NCBI RefSeq assembly: GCF_018271975.1
Contig: NZ_JAGUCN010000017.1
Location: 1 to 64,000 of the forward strand
Source of the DNA: Carboxylicivirga mesophila
GTDB taxonomy: Bacteria; Bacteroidota; Bacteroidia; Bacteroidales; Marinilabiliaceae
Direction of reading: 5' to 3'
Length of the DNA: 64,000 nt
Shown here: positions 18,705 to 27,933 of the stretch, piece after piece
Layout of the letters: each line of letters opens with the position of its first letter
Position numbering within the stretch: the first letter of the stretch is position 1
The notes under the pieces: generated by a model
Told to the model about the DNA's origin: nothing
The model's database searches: none
The model's input: the letters and a program-made list of their open reading frames with translations, nothing else
Translations under genes and position numbers: made by a program

Positions 18705-20216
18705 ATGAAAAACTTTCTATTCACACTGCTTTTTTGTATCACAGCCTCCGTTACTCACGGGCAAACAAAGCTTAACAAATACTATCCAGTCGAAGATGTG
18801 GCCGTCCAGAAAAAACTGAATGACTGGCGAACGCTTAAGTTCGGATTATTTATGCATTGGGGAACATATAGTCAGTGGGGGATTGTTGAATCCTGGGCCT
18901 TGTGTGCCGAAGATGAAAGTTGGTGCAAACGCGAAAACCCAGATTATGAAAATTTTAAACGCGATTACGTTGCTTTAAAGAAAACATTTAATCCCACGCA
19001 ATTTAATCCTGAGAAATGGGCAAACGCTGCCAGTAAGGCTGGCATGCGATACATGGTTTTTACCACCAAACATCATGATGGTTTTAACATGTTTGATACC
19101 CAACTATCAAACTATAAAATAACCTCTGCCGAATGTCCGTTTCATACTCATCCGAAAGCAGATGTTACGAAGGCTATTTTTGACGAATTCAGAAAAATGG
19201 ACTTCATGATTGGTGCTTATCTCTCAAAACCAGATTGGCATAATGAAAACTTTTGGTGGCCCAATTTTGCAACGCCTGACCGCAATGTGAATTACAATAT
19301 AGAGCGGTATCCCGAACGCTGGCAGGCCTTTGTTGACTTCTTTCATGGGCAGGTAGATGAACTAATGACTAACTATGGCCAAATTGACATTTTGTGGATG
19401 GATGGTGGCTGGGTAAGACCACTGACTAAAGGCCAGCAGCGACTAATCAATTTTATTAATGGTCTATTTTTGAAAAGTGGATATACCCAACTACATGTAC
19501 CACAAAACCAAGATTTAAGAATTGCCGAGATGTCAAAAAAGGCACGCCAAAAACAACCTGGCTTAATTGTGGTTGACCGACATATTGAAGGGCCTGACGA
19601 AAACTACCTGACCCCTGAGCAGTTTATTCCAGACCGCTACATTGAAGACCCATGGGAGTCGTGTATCACTTTAAGTGGTTCGTGGGCATATATGCCAAAC
19701 GACGTCTATAAATCATCGCGGGAAGTCATCCATATGCTATGTGATGTTGTTTCAAAAAATGGCTCCCTGTTACTGAATGTTGGTCCTGATCCTGAAGGCC
19801 AGTGGGCACCAGAGGTCTATCAGCGATTCGATGAAATTGGTGAGTGGATGTCCATAAACGGTGAAGCCATTTACAATACAACAGGACGAAAGGAATTTGG
19901 TGAAGACCAAGAGCGATACACAGTCAATAAAGACGGCACTGTAAATGCATTTTATTTAATTGACGAAAACGAGACTCATCTACCCAAAACAATTATTTTT
20001 AATCAATTAAAAGTAAGAAAAGGTGATACAATTCGGCTTCTGGGCTTTAATGGAAAATTGAACTGGACTAAAAAAAGAGGTACTATTCAAATTCAGGTAC
20101 CTGAGGCAGAATTCTTTAAATCAAAAACTGCGAAGTACGCATTGGTATTCAAGGTTGTAAAACAGCATAGTGTGCAGCATACTGATTACAAAATGCAGGA
20201 AGCCGAGTTGTACTAA
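18705..20216 (+). CDS. GH29 alpha-L-fucosidase, secreted
   Basis: The protein is 503 residues from ATG 18705, which places a clean signal peptide (FLFTLLFCITASVTHGQ) at the N-terminus. The family start motif KFGLFMHWGTYS is at residues about 45-56, the substrate-site KHHDGFNMFD follows, and IDILWMDGGW supplies the nucleophile Asp233. The TIM barrel ends near residue 375 and a beta-sandwich follows. GH29 enzymes remove alpha-linked L-fucose with retention of configuration. It stands behind the terminator of the SusCD operon and has its own terminator, so it is probably separately transcribed but part of the same locus. Confidence 0.92.
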   Translation: MKNFLFTLLFCITASVTHGQTKLNKYYPVEDVAVQKKLNDWRTLKFGLFMHWGTYSQWGIVESWALCAEDESWCKRENPDYENFKRDYVALKKTFNPTQFNPEKWANAASKAGMRYMVFTTKHHDGFNMFDTQLSNYKITSAECPFHTHPKADVTKAIFDEFRKMDFMIGAYLSKPDWHNENFWWPNFATPDRNVNYNIERYPERWQAFVDFFHGQVDELMTNYGQIDILWMDGGWVRPLTKGQQRLINFINGLFLKSGYTQLHVPQNQDLRIAEMSKKARQKQPGLIVVDRHIEGPDENYLTPEQFIPDRYIEDPWESCITLSGSWAYMPNDVYKSSREVIHMLCDVVSKNGSLLLNVGPDPEGQWAPEVYQRFDEIGEWMSINGEAIYNTTGRKEFGEDQERYTVNKDGTVNAFYLIDENETHLPKTIIFNQLKVRKGDTIRLLGFNGKLNWTKKRGTIQIQVPEAEFFKSKTAKYALVFKVVKQHSVQHTDYKMQEAELY

Positions 20217-20228
20217 AATGTTAACTTC

Positions 20229-20258
20229 AAGAGGCTGCCCTGCAACAGACAGCCTCTT
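20229..20258 (+). terminator. Terminator after the fucosidase
   Basis: AAGAGGCTG (20229-20237) pairs with CAGCCTCTT (20250-20258), 12 bases after the stop. The T run is weak. The core GAGGCTG is the same as in the terminator at 18267. Confidence 0.65.
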
Positions 20259-20310
20259 AATAACTCTTATTGGATTATGACCCAATCACCTCCGGCGATG
20301 TGCCAAATAA

Positions 20311-21021
20311 TCAATGATTTAGTATAAAAATACCAGCCTTACTAAAATCATCCAATTTAGGCGCCAACAGGTGAGTGTATATTTTATCCGCAGCACTACT
20401 TTGATTGCCAGAATAACGTAGTATATCTGTCTGATCATCCGGCAATACACCAGTAGAAGTGTATACCACCAAACCTGATAATGCGCTTACCTCAACATCC
20501 ATATAGGCGGTACTTGCTTTATAAGCCAGGTTGCTCACCTTCTTATAATCGGCCGTTTCACCACCCAGATATATATCAATTGCTCCGGCACTATCTAAGG
20601 CATTAAAAAAGCGCACCCGCACTTTACCTGAGGCCGGAGGCGTCATATCTTTTTCAAGTACTTCCAACTCAGGTTCGCCACTGGTGCCAAAAACTACACC
20701 GATATATTCCTTTTGGTCAACAAACGAATGGTTATCAGTTATAACAGTAGTTTTATTCTCGGTATTCTTCACTTCCAACTTCAAACTATTACTGCCCTTT
20801 TCCCACTCCACAGTAGCTCCACTGCCATTGCCATAGGCCTGGTTACTTTTAAATGTTTCATTATTAACATGCCAGTCGAGGCCATAGGCCACCGGCAGAA
20901 AATTAAATGCAGTCAGCTCAGCCTGCTCCATCACTGGCTCAGGTTTTGGATCTGAGGTTTTATCACTTCCGCAAGAAGCTATAAATAGTCCGATTATTAA
21001 TATTGTGAGAATCTTTTTCAT
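20311..21021 (-). CDS. DUF4397-like lipoprotein
   Basis: The protein is 236 residues from the ATG at 21021. That start gives a clean lipoprotein signal (MKKILTILII...IASC, Cys17), whereas the open frame further upstream adds 33 unlikely residues. The body has repeated beta-rich units such as KVRVRFFNALDSAGAIDIYLGGE, the pattern of DUF4397 (PF14344), a domain common on Bacteroidota surface lipoproteins. The function is unknown. It is flanked by the fucosidase on the other strand and by a T9SS protease upstream, with no clear operon partner. Confidence 0.75.
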   Translation of the reverse strand: MKKILTILIIGLFIASCGSDKTSDPKPEPVMEQAELTAFNFLPVAYGLDWHVNNETFKSNQAYGNGSGATVEWEKGSNSLKLEVKNTENKTTVITDNHSFVDQKEYIGVVFGTSGEPELEVLEKDMTPPASGKVRVRFFNALDSAGAIDIYLGGETADYKKVSNLAYKASTAYMDVEVSALSGLVVYTSTGVLPDDQTDILRYSGNQSSAADKIYTHLLAPKLDDFSKAGIFILNH

Positions 21022-21229
21022 AATTAAAGTATTAAAGTGAAAAATTAGAATAATACTATAAACAACGCTTTTGTAACTTTTGTTGAGTAACAGCACTTTA
21101 ATTTGCACCTCTAAATACAATTATCTATTGCATTAAGCCCTTACTGACTCATTATTTCTGTATCTCAACAGGTGATTCCAACATTAAGAATACTTTTCTT
21201 GAGTTGTGGCATTCTCTTTATATGTAATT

Positions 21230-22999
21230 TTAATAACTAACCACAAATCGCTGGCTAACACTGGCTTTGTCTGACACAATATTCAGAAAATAAATGCCCC
21301 TTGTTAAGCGCCTTATATCAATTGAATGCGGCCCTTCACCATTATCAGCTGGTATGGTTGCTAGTTTTCGCCCGTTCACATCTATAATAGTCATATGGTG
21401 AAGCTTAACGGCTGCTGTGTTTTCCACATGTAACACAGTGGATGCCGGGTTGGGATATATCTTCAATCCATCCAATAAGGTTTGTTCGTCAATATTGTTG
21501 GACAAACATTCACCATCGGTAACCACACTAAAAAAGCATACCGGAGTAGCTTTGCTCTTGGCTTGCACGTAATTGGCTCCTGACAAATCGTTACTGCTCA
21601 ATTGCCTTTTAGAGCTTCCCTCTCCTAAGCCATAGAACATCACGTCATTACTTTCAAGAACGTGCCCCAGTTGATGGCCATGGCCTAACTCGTGCAACAC
21701 TACTGTTTCAAAATCATATTCGGTGCTGGAAGGGGCATCAGGCCCATAGTTCCAGTTTTCGGTGTCGTTAACAATCATATCCATCTCCACCACAGCATTA
21801 ATCAACGGATCACCGCACTGAAAACCATAACTTATACAACGGCCTAAAACACCCAGGGGCAGCTCTTCTCCGTTATCAAAGCGAATCACATTTTCGCCAT
21901 CCTGTGTGGTAACATCCGTTGAAGTAGGCAAGCCCAGGCGCCAATTCACTTTTGAGGCGCACACCCAGGTATTAAAAGCCCTGGTAAATGCCTCCTTAGC
22001 ATTGTTATTCTCATCAAAATCAGTAAACATGTGCCACAGGTATCCACCTTGTCCATCCACATCAATCAGCTGAGTCATAATAGCCTGATCACTGAAGAGC
22101 AGATTAGTATGCGCAAAGGTAACCGTGATAATTTCAGTTGATTCGCCCACTTCAGCAGCAGCATTGGTTACACGGACGTTACCGGTTCCGGCATGGGAGG
22201 GAATAAACACTTCTATCCGGGTGTCACTCCAGCTTCTTATCTCCGAGGCCTGTACATTAAAATAGGTGGCACCGCCATCGTTAGCATTTTTAAATCCAAC
22301 TTGCCCTGTTTCGCTACCAAAGCCAGAGCCGTTGATGACCATCACCGTTTGCGTCCCTGCCGAGGCTTGCGCCGGACTGATGGAACTGATGGTAACCGCT
22401 GCTGTAGCCTTTAAGCCCTTTGCATGAACTTGTGCTTCAACAACAAAAGGGGCAACAATTCTATAACTCAACTTTGTAAGCGATTGAATGGCCGGGTAAA
22501 ACGCATCAACAATGTTTTCGTGCGATGAAAGCACATTGGCTGCCACATTAGCCTTAAAATCATACCGGTAAAAGCCCTGGGCTGCACTTACCACCTCAAA
22601 AATGCTATTATTGTTTGTTACTCCATCGGGTAATTGAATAGTGGAAGTATTGAGCATCAACACGCCGCAGTCGCCCTTTCGCAGCACTGGTTGATCACTC
22701 ACCTGTTCAAATTGGTCGCCCACAAGTCCACCTGCTGTTAACACATACACCTTCGACGTTAGTAAACCTTTAAATGATTTAAACACCTCTATCTCATGCA
22801 AGGTATAAATATGCTGCCCTGCATCATCCCAAAGAGCCATTTGGTCAAGTATCCGTCCCTCAATCACCAGAGCAGATGCTTGCAGCTGCTCTGACAGGGA
22901 TACCTTGTATAAACTCCCATTTTGAGCCACCAGCATAAATGGCCACAAGAGGAGCACATAATACAGAACTACTCTTTTCAATACATTTAACTTTTTCAT
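21230..22999 (-). CDS. Secreted metzincin-type zinc protease with IPT/TIG domain and T9SS sorting domain
   Basis: The 589-residue protein has a signal peptide (LLLWPFMLVAQ). An N-terminal unrecognised region of about 190 residues is followed by an IPT/TIG immunoglobulin-like domain (about 200-300, ISPAQASAGTQTVMVINGSGFG) and a metalloprotease domain with HELGHGHQLGH (His436, Glu437, His440, His446), the HExxHxxGxxH zinc site of metzincins. The last 80 residues form a type A sorting domain (LKIYPNPASTVL ... RGIYFLNI). It is therefore expected to be exported by type IX secretion and attached to, or released from, the surface. A Met-turn candidate is the VMFY segment just after the zinc site. 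It probably degrades extracellular protein. Confidence 0.88.
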   Translation of the reverse strand: MKKLNVLKRVVLYYVLLLWPFMLVAQNGSLYKVSLSEQLQASALVIEGRILDQMALWDDAGQHIYTLHEIEVFKSFKGLLTSKVYVLTAGGLVGDQFEQVSDQPVLRKGDCGVLMLNTSTIQLPDGVTNNNSIFEVVSAAQGFYRYDFKANVAANVLSSHENIVDAFYPAIQSLTKLSYRIVAPFVVEAQVHAKGLKATAAVTISSISPAQASAGTQTVMVINGSGFGSETGQVGFKNANDGGATYFNVQASEIRSWSDTRIEVFIPSHAGTGNVRVTNAAAEVGESTEIITVTFAHTNLLFSDQAIMTQLIDVDGQGGYLWHMFTDFDENNNAKEAFTRAFNTWVCASKVNWRLGLPTSTDVTTQDGENVIRFDNGEELPLGVLGRCISYGFQCGDPLINAVVEMDMIVNDTENWNYGPDAPSSTEYDFETVVLHELGHGHQLGHVLESNDVMFYGLGEGSSKRQLSSNDLSGANYVQAKSKATPVCFFSVVTDGECLSNNIDEQTLLDGLKIYPNPASTVLHVENTAAVKLHHMTIIDVNGRKLATIPADNGEGPHSIDIRRLTRGIYFLNIVSDKASVSQRFVVSY

Positions 23000-23166
23000 A
23001 GTAGAATTTTTTTATTCATACACAACCAGAATATTATTAGATTTAGATGGCCATACATATAGAGGAGCATCGTAATATCAAAGCTATTGCAAATAGGTGT
23101 AAATGTAAATAACCATGAAGCTGTATCCATTATAAGATCAAACAAATACGTTATCATTGTAGTTAA

Positions 23167-23334
23167 GATATATTCGATCGAGCAATTAAGTTATTGTACG
23201 ATAGTCTGATAACCAAAGAAGGCACATTAATATTTATGATTGTTGAAAATGAATTGCCTGAAGGTATTTGTATTATTCAATTCAAGCACAGCGTTGGCAC
23301 TACTAAGTCAACCGGCTTAATTATTCAGAAATAA
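23167..23334 (+). pseudogene. Remnant of a T9SS C-terminal sorting domain
   Basis: The frame between TAA 23164 and TAA 23332 encodes 55 residues with no plausible start. It reads like the end of a type A sorting domain: KLLYDSL, then ENELPEGICIIQFKHS, VGTTKSTGLIIQK. No upstream frame for the rest of a protein is visible, so it looks like the surviving tail of a deleted secreted-protein gene. A hairpin follows at the right distance for its former terminator. This is a similarity call by eye. Confidence 0.5.
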
Positions 23335-23350
23335 CAACTTCCTTTGGTAT

Positions 23351-23368
23351 AGTGCATTCAAATGCACT
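23351..23368 (+). terminator. Hairpin after the T9SS remnant
   Basis: AGTGCAT and ATGCACT pair perfectly around TCAA, 16 bases after the remnant's stop. It is probably the leftover terminator of the lost gene. The rest of 23000-23588 shows nothing recognisable. Confidence 0.4.
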
Positions 23369-23588
23369 GTAAATATTGATAACGGGCTTTTAGCCTTACC
23401 TGAAAATGCATTCTCAAAACTTAACGACGTCAAGTGACAATATCCATATAAGCTCTATAAGTACTGCAAACATTATTTTATAAAACCATAAGCAATTTAT
23501 TATCACATTGTATTAGTACTTTTATTATGGTTTAATTTCGTGGAACTGAACAGTAATTTTACTTAAATAATTCTATTAATAGACCTTT

Positions 23589-23765
23589 ATGAAACGAATC
23601 GTTTTCTCTGTAAGCCTGATCTCCGCAATAATCGTTACAACAATAGGGATAATTTGGAAAATACTCCATCTTCCGGGAGCCAAATTCATGATAGTATTAG
23701 GTTTATTACTAATAGCTTGGGTTTTTATTTTACTTACGGCAATAGGCTTGTTTAAGAAAAAGTAA
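23589..23765 (+). CDS. Small two-helix membrane protein, GldL-like N-terminal motif
   Basis: A 58-codon frame from ATG 23589 encodes two hydrophobic helices (residues about 5-22 and 34-54) joined by WKILHLPGAKFM and ending in KKK. The K-x-LHLPGA hinge resembles the start of GldL, the gliding/T9SS motor protein, and of many short Bacteroidota membrane proteins. It is far too short to be GldL itself. The clean hydrophobic pattern and basic ends favour a real small gene. No operon partner; 23766-24030 holds nothing recognisable. Confidence 0.6.
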   Translation: MKRIVFSVSLISAIIVTTIGIIWKILHLPGAKFMIVLGLLLIAWVFILLTAIGLFKKK

Positions 23766-24030
23766 GTCTCGAAAGAGAAAGCTTCTTAATAGAATTTTAT
23801 CTTACTAACATATGGCTATACATTAAATAAGAAATACCTCTTAATAACTATATTGAGGAGAACATTGGCTTGTATATGTAGAATTTTAGAGAGCCATTGG
23901 TGTAAACTTATCCCATTTAAATCCCAAATGCAATGTTACCTGGAGTCAACATTTAAAAGCTATTATGGACCAGACCTGACACCTCTTTTAGCTATAAAGA
24001 ATTGTATTCGTTATGATTAAGTCATAATAA

Positions 24031-24056
24031 AAGGCTGTCCCATACAGAACAGCCTT
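24031..24056 (-). terminator. Terminator of the second SusCD/thioredoxin operon
   Basis: AAGGCTGT (24031-24038) and ACAGCCTT (24049-24056) form an 8-base stem. On the minus strand it is followed by TTATTAT, giving a run of TTTTATT. It lies 90 bases beyond the last gene of the operon. Confidence 0.75.
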
Positions 24057-24145
24057 CCCCCTATAAAACGGCTTAAAAAGCACAGTTTAAAAAATCTTTA
24101 AAAACAATTAATTACAAAGACTTTTGCAACTATTACAGATTCCCA

Positions 24146-25522
24146 CTAATAACTTTTCAGCAAAGTAAGTAAATCGGGATGCGAAGGTCGCAAGGCCTGC
24201 ACATCAATTATCTTCCCTTCAGGATCAATCAGCGTAAACTGCGGTATGCCCGAGATATTATATTGTTTTGCCAATGATGAATTAAAAGCATCATTAACAA
24301 TGAACTGTTTCCATTGCGGCTGGTCTTCCTCAATCATTTTTTTCCAGGCTTCATGGTCCGAATCAACAGAAATACTGATCACCTCTACATTGGTATTTCC
24401 TTCCAAAGCCTCCACAACTTTAGCCAGGTAAGGAATCTCCATCTTACATGGTCCACACCAGGTAGCCCACACATCAAAATACACATACTTCCCTTTAAAA
24501 TCACTCAGCATCACTTTTTCGCCATCAGCGGTGTACATATCAAAATCGGGAGCTGGCTGACCAGGCATGAGTTTAATGGCATTGGTATATAATACCTCCA
24601 CGCGCTTTTTCATGGCCTCATCGGTACACAGGTTCTGATAGGTAACATACGTTTCATCTAATAATCCATTAATGCTCCACGACAAGTATCCACTAATGCT
24701 ATTCGACAGCATCTTATTTTTAAGTGTTTTGCTCTTTATCTGTTGTGCAATTGTATTTAATTCAACGATGTAGGCTGTATCACCTAGATCTTTTTTAGAC
24801 TTCTCGACATTGAGTGCGAACCTTACCTTTTGATCAAACACCTGGTAATACATTTCCACTGCCTCATGAGCCGTATCTTCCTCAAGACCGGCAATAAAGG
24901 CATTATAATCACTATCGGCGTCAATGGCTTTGCCTGTATGACGATTCATATACCATGGATATACCCCTTTGATGTAGTAAAAATAGTATTTCAGATAGTT
25001 CTCTTCGTCAGACATAAATTTCTCCGACACCCCCTTCAGGTTGTGCAAACGATCCATCCATACAGCTTGTATTTGGTCAATCTCTGCGGCCATATCCACA
25101 AAAGATTTAATCTCCTTATCGTTGGCATAAATTTTTTGAATCAGCTCATAGTTAATGCTCCGTTCTCTCTCAAGCTTGTAATTATTAGCCATTGCATTAT
25201 CCCCAGCATAAACAATATCCAGACCGTTTTCACCCTGTGTAATGGTTACTTGCAAGCGGTCGCCATCATTGATAAATGGACTGAGCGTATTCTTCTCGTA
25301 GTTGAATCGCACATCTTTCAGCTCATTGGAAGCCAGCTCAATCTTAATTATGTTGTTGGCGTCTGCAAAAAAGGTATCTACCTTATAGGACTCCTCAACC
25401 AATTTACCCATCAGCAAAGGTGCTTCGGCATTGGCCTTTATCTCAAAACTTATGGTAGCTCCCTGTTGTTGGCATTGTGTCAGCAGGAGCAAGCCCACGA
25501 AGCTCAATAAAATTAATCTCAT
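24146..25522 (-). CDS. TlpA/ResA-like thioredoxin lipoprotein
   Basis: The 458-residue protein has a lipoprotein signal (LLLLTQC, Cys17). An N-terminal DUF4369-like beta domain (about 22-125) is followed by a helical middle region and a C-terminal thioredoxin fold with the redox motif WCGPC (Cys356, Cys359). The cis-Pro segment is ISGIPQFTLID. Proteins of this group reduce or isomerise disulfides in the periplasm. It is the last of five genes transcribed with SusC/SusD (32981-24146) and follows a second thioredoxin gene by 18 bases. Its substrate is unknown. Confidence 0.87.
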   Translation of the reverse strand: MRLILLSFVGLLLLTQCQQQGATISFEIKANAEAPLLMGKLVEESYKVDTFFADANNIIKIELASNELKDVRFNYEKNTLSPFINDGDRLQVTITQGENGLDIVYAGDNAMANNYKLERERSINYELIQKIYANDKEIKSFVDMAAEIDQIQAVWMDRLHNLKGVSEKFMSDEENYLKYYFYYIKGVYPWYMNRHTGKAIDADSDYNAFIAGLEEDTAHEAVEMYYQVFDQKVRFALNVEKSKKDLGDTAYIVELNTIAQQIKSKTLKNKMLSNSISGYLSWSINGLLDETYVTYQNLCTDEAMKKRVEVLYTNAIKLMPGQPAPDFDMYTADGEKVMLSDFKGKYVYFDVWATWCGPCKMEIPYLAKVVEALEGNTNVEVISISVDSDHEAWKKMIEEDQPQWKQFIVNDAFNSSLAKQYNISGIPQFTLIDPEGKIIDVQALRPSHPDLLTLLKSY

Positions 25523-25540
25523 CTCGTTTACTTCTTAGAA

Positions 25541-26698
25541 TTATTGTAATAGTTCATCAATCATGTTATAAAGGCCTTGGCCTTCTTTGCCTTCACCAAC
25601 CCAACGGCCAATGATCTTACCGTCTTTATCCAATAAAAGCTTTGTAGGGAATCCACTCACATTGAACTTCAGCACCCAGTCCACATTTTTCTGGTCGTTA
25701 TTAATCACGTTGTGCCAGTCCATCTGATGAGTTTCAATGGCTTCTTTCCATTTATTCACGTTTCTATCCTGAGCAATCCCAACAATTTCCAGCTGGTCTT
25801 TGTATTTCAGGTAGTATTCTCTCAGGTGTGGCATGCCGCTCATGCAGGGCCCACACCAGGTACCCCAGAAATCGATCACCACATACTTACCTCTCAGGCT
25901 CTTTAAGTCAAACGGCTCTCCATCGGGAGTATTAGAGCTCACCAAATCAGGAGCAATTTCGCCTACTTTGGTGGATCTGAATCCATTCAGTCGTTCGTTA
26001 ACTTCGTGGTAATAGCGGGTTTGCTGATGCGTTTCAGTGAAGTTATTAAACAACACCTCAATGCGTTCCATCGGCAGTTGATTACGCAAAGCCATATCCG
26101 ACAGCATCCATACCGATGCCAGCTCGTCCGGGTTATCGGTGATAAACTGCTCCTTCATAGCCAGAGATTTTTTCGATAGCTCGTCGGCTTTCTTTTCGCT
26201 GGCCACCTTTTCATCGCCTTCCTCTTTAAGGGCTTTGATGGTATGATTCACTGACTCGTTCATGACCGGATATATGGCCGTATTCAATTTGGTCAGCCCG
26301 GCATTATATTCCGCACTTTCGGGATAGGCGTTCACAAAATCACTGACTTCACCACTGACTTTAATATCGGCACCCGGATAAACGAACACGGCCAGCAACG
26401 ATGACTTAACAGGAATATAGCCTTTGTCGGCCCATTTAACAACGCGATCAACGCCGGTAGAAATAGTGATATGCGTTACTTCCTTAATCGTTGAGGTAAA
26501 GTCAAAAACATTATTTTCGACCTTAATTTCCTCTCGGCGATAGCCGTTGGGAGCTTCAGCATCGTCAATAAAGACGGTCATTTCTTCAGAATCAAGCCCT
26601 TGTATGGTGCCATGAATTCTGAAACTACTTTCCTGTGCATAAATACTTGTTGCAAAAAGCATTAAAGCACAAATTAACAGATTTACAGATTTACTCAT
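25541..26698 (-). CDS. TlpA-like periplasmic thioredoxin with DUF4369-like domain
   Basis: The 385-residue protein has a signal peptide (ICALMLFATSIYAQ). A DUF4369-like N-terminal domain (FRIHGTIQGLDSEEMTVFID) and a helical linker precede a thioredoxin fold with WGTWCGPC (Cys282, Cys285) and FPTKLLLDKDGKI. It shares its layout with the next gene but is secreted rather than lipidated. A perfect hairpin separates it from the upstream lipoprotein gene, so the two thioredoxin genes may be expressed at a lower level than susCD or from their own promoter. Confidence 0.87.
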   Translation of the reverse strand: MSKSVNLLICALMLFATSIYAQESSFRIHGTIQGLDSEEMTVFIDDAEAPNGYRREEIKVENNVFDFTSTIKEVTHITISTGVDRVVKWADKGYIPVKSSLLAVFVYPGADIKVSGEVSDFVNAYPESAEYNAGLTKLNTAIYPVMNESVNHTIKALKEEGDEKVASEKKADELSKKSLAMKEQFITDNPDELASVWMLSDMALRNQLPMERIEVLFNNFTETHQQTRYYHEVNERLNGFRSTKVGEIAPDLVSSNTPDGEPFDLKSLRGKYVVIDFWGTWCGPCMSGMPHLREYYLKYKDQLEIVGIAQDRNVNKWKEAIETHQMDWHNVINNDQKNVDWVLKFNVSGFPTKLLLDKDGKIIGRWVGEGKEGQGLYNMIDELLQ

Positions 26699-26812
26699 AT
26701 CATTTTTTTTTGAACCTATACGTCAATTGGGCTTATCCCGCAATCAACGTTCATAAGCTAAGGTGAGAATTAAAAATTGTATCTTCTGCATCAGCTTAGA
26801 CTGATGGTAGGA

Positions 26813-26846
26813 AAAATGCCATGGCAAGGAACAGCCATGGCATTTT
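26813..26846 (-). terminator. Perfect 13-base hairpin, bidirectional terminator
   Basis: AAAATGCCATGGC and GCCATGGCATTTT pair without mismatch around an 8-base loop, 10 bases beyond the end of the lipoprotein gene on the minus strand. The T-rich arm ends give a U run in both directions. Confidence 0.85.
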
Positions 26847-26855
26847 AAGCTATAA

Positions 26856-27821
26856 TTAGTTACCTGGGTATGGTCCTTCACCCCTCAGGTCTGCAGGCCA
26901 ATCTTTACCATCAGCACGTGTTACGCGGGCTGTTGCCCACTCATCGTAACCAGCTGTGTAATAATAAGTATAAGTAATATCACAGGTTGGTCCATTGATA
27001 TTGGTTATTTCCCACATAGTGCTATTAGATTCTTCCAGGATAATTAGGTTTGCGCAATCCTGATCGAACAATCCTGCTGGAAATTTACTACCATTCCAGG
27101 AAGTGCCAAACTGACAATCATCGATGGTATATTCACCAAAATAAGAAACACGCGTGATAGTGACTGTACCTGTTTGGCCAATCGCCCCTGTTGCACCGCT
27201 ACCTTTATCGATAATTTCGTAGTTTAATACACCTGACAAGTCATTTGGACAGTCATCTCCTGCTTCAACCCCAAACATGTAATGGCAATGCGTACCAGAG
27301 CAATCGATTCGGGTATCAGTTACCCTTCCGCTGGCATCAGTTACTACCCATTTAAACTGTATTAAGTCGGTAGCCACAAGTTTGTCAGGTCTGTTGGTAT
27401 TCACCAAATCTGACTCAAACAATGAATAAATATCATCAATGGAAACTGTCACCTGCAGGTCGCTATAGTCAGGAATATCGGTAAATGAGTCAAACAACTT
27501 ACCAGTATCACCGCCATGAACAATGGTTTCATCCCCATCTATTTCATAAAAATAGGCAAACACTTCCAGCTTTATTACCTTGTCTGCATCAGTATCTGAA
27601 GCAGGCAGCACGGATGCTGTAAAATTGATCTCATTATTTAAGAACACTTGTGCATTATTCAGGAAAACATAATTCTTGCTTTCTCCAGGTGTCACAAAGG
27701 TCATAGGCTCCTGTCTCCACTCAAAATCACCTTTTGAGAATGACTCCTCATCACAGGAAGTAAAACCTGAAATAAGCAGGATGAACGCCATCAGTATGGT
27801 TATATATCTAGTATATTTCAT
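26856..27821 (-). CDS. Lipoprotein of the second SusCD operon, unknown function
   Basis: The 321-residue protein has a lipoprotein signal (LLISGFTSC, Cys23). The body is beta-rich, with six Cys in the mature part that could form disulfides (for example DCSGTHCHY and QDCAN). No named domain is evident. It follows susD by 112 bases, the usual position of a SusE/F-like accessory surface lipoprotein. The unusual number of cysteines fits the thioredoxins encoded next. Confidence 0.75.
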   Translation of the reverse strand: MKYTRYITILMAFILLISGFTSCDEESFSKGDFEWRQEPMTFVTPGESKNYVFLNNAQVFLNNEINFTASVLPASDTDADKVIKLEVFAYFYEIDGDETIVHGGDTGKLFDSFTDIPDYSDLQVTVSIDDIYSLFESDLVNTNRPDKLVATDLIQFKWVVTDASGRVTDTRIDCSGTHCHYMFGVEAGDDCPNDLSGVLNYEIIDKGSGATGAIGQTGTVTITRVSYFGEYTIDDCQFGTSWNGSKFPAGLFDQDCANLIILEESNSTMWEITNINGPTCDITYTYYYTAGYDEWATARVTRADGKDWPADLRGEGPYPGN

Positions 27822-27933
27822 CTTTTAATTTTTTTTATTGTTGCTTATAAAAGAGCTTCCCCAACACTATCTTACATCTTAAGCACAATGCATATGTCAG
27901 GAAAGTCTCTTTAACTATTTAAATAACACACAA

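Noticed and set aside
20311-21120. Start at 21120 for the DUF4397-like lipoprotein
   Set aside because: The first 33 residues lack signal-peptide character and lie before a clean lipoprotein signal starting at 21021.
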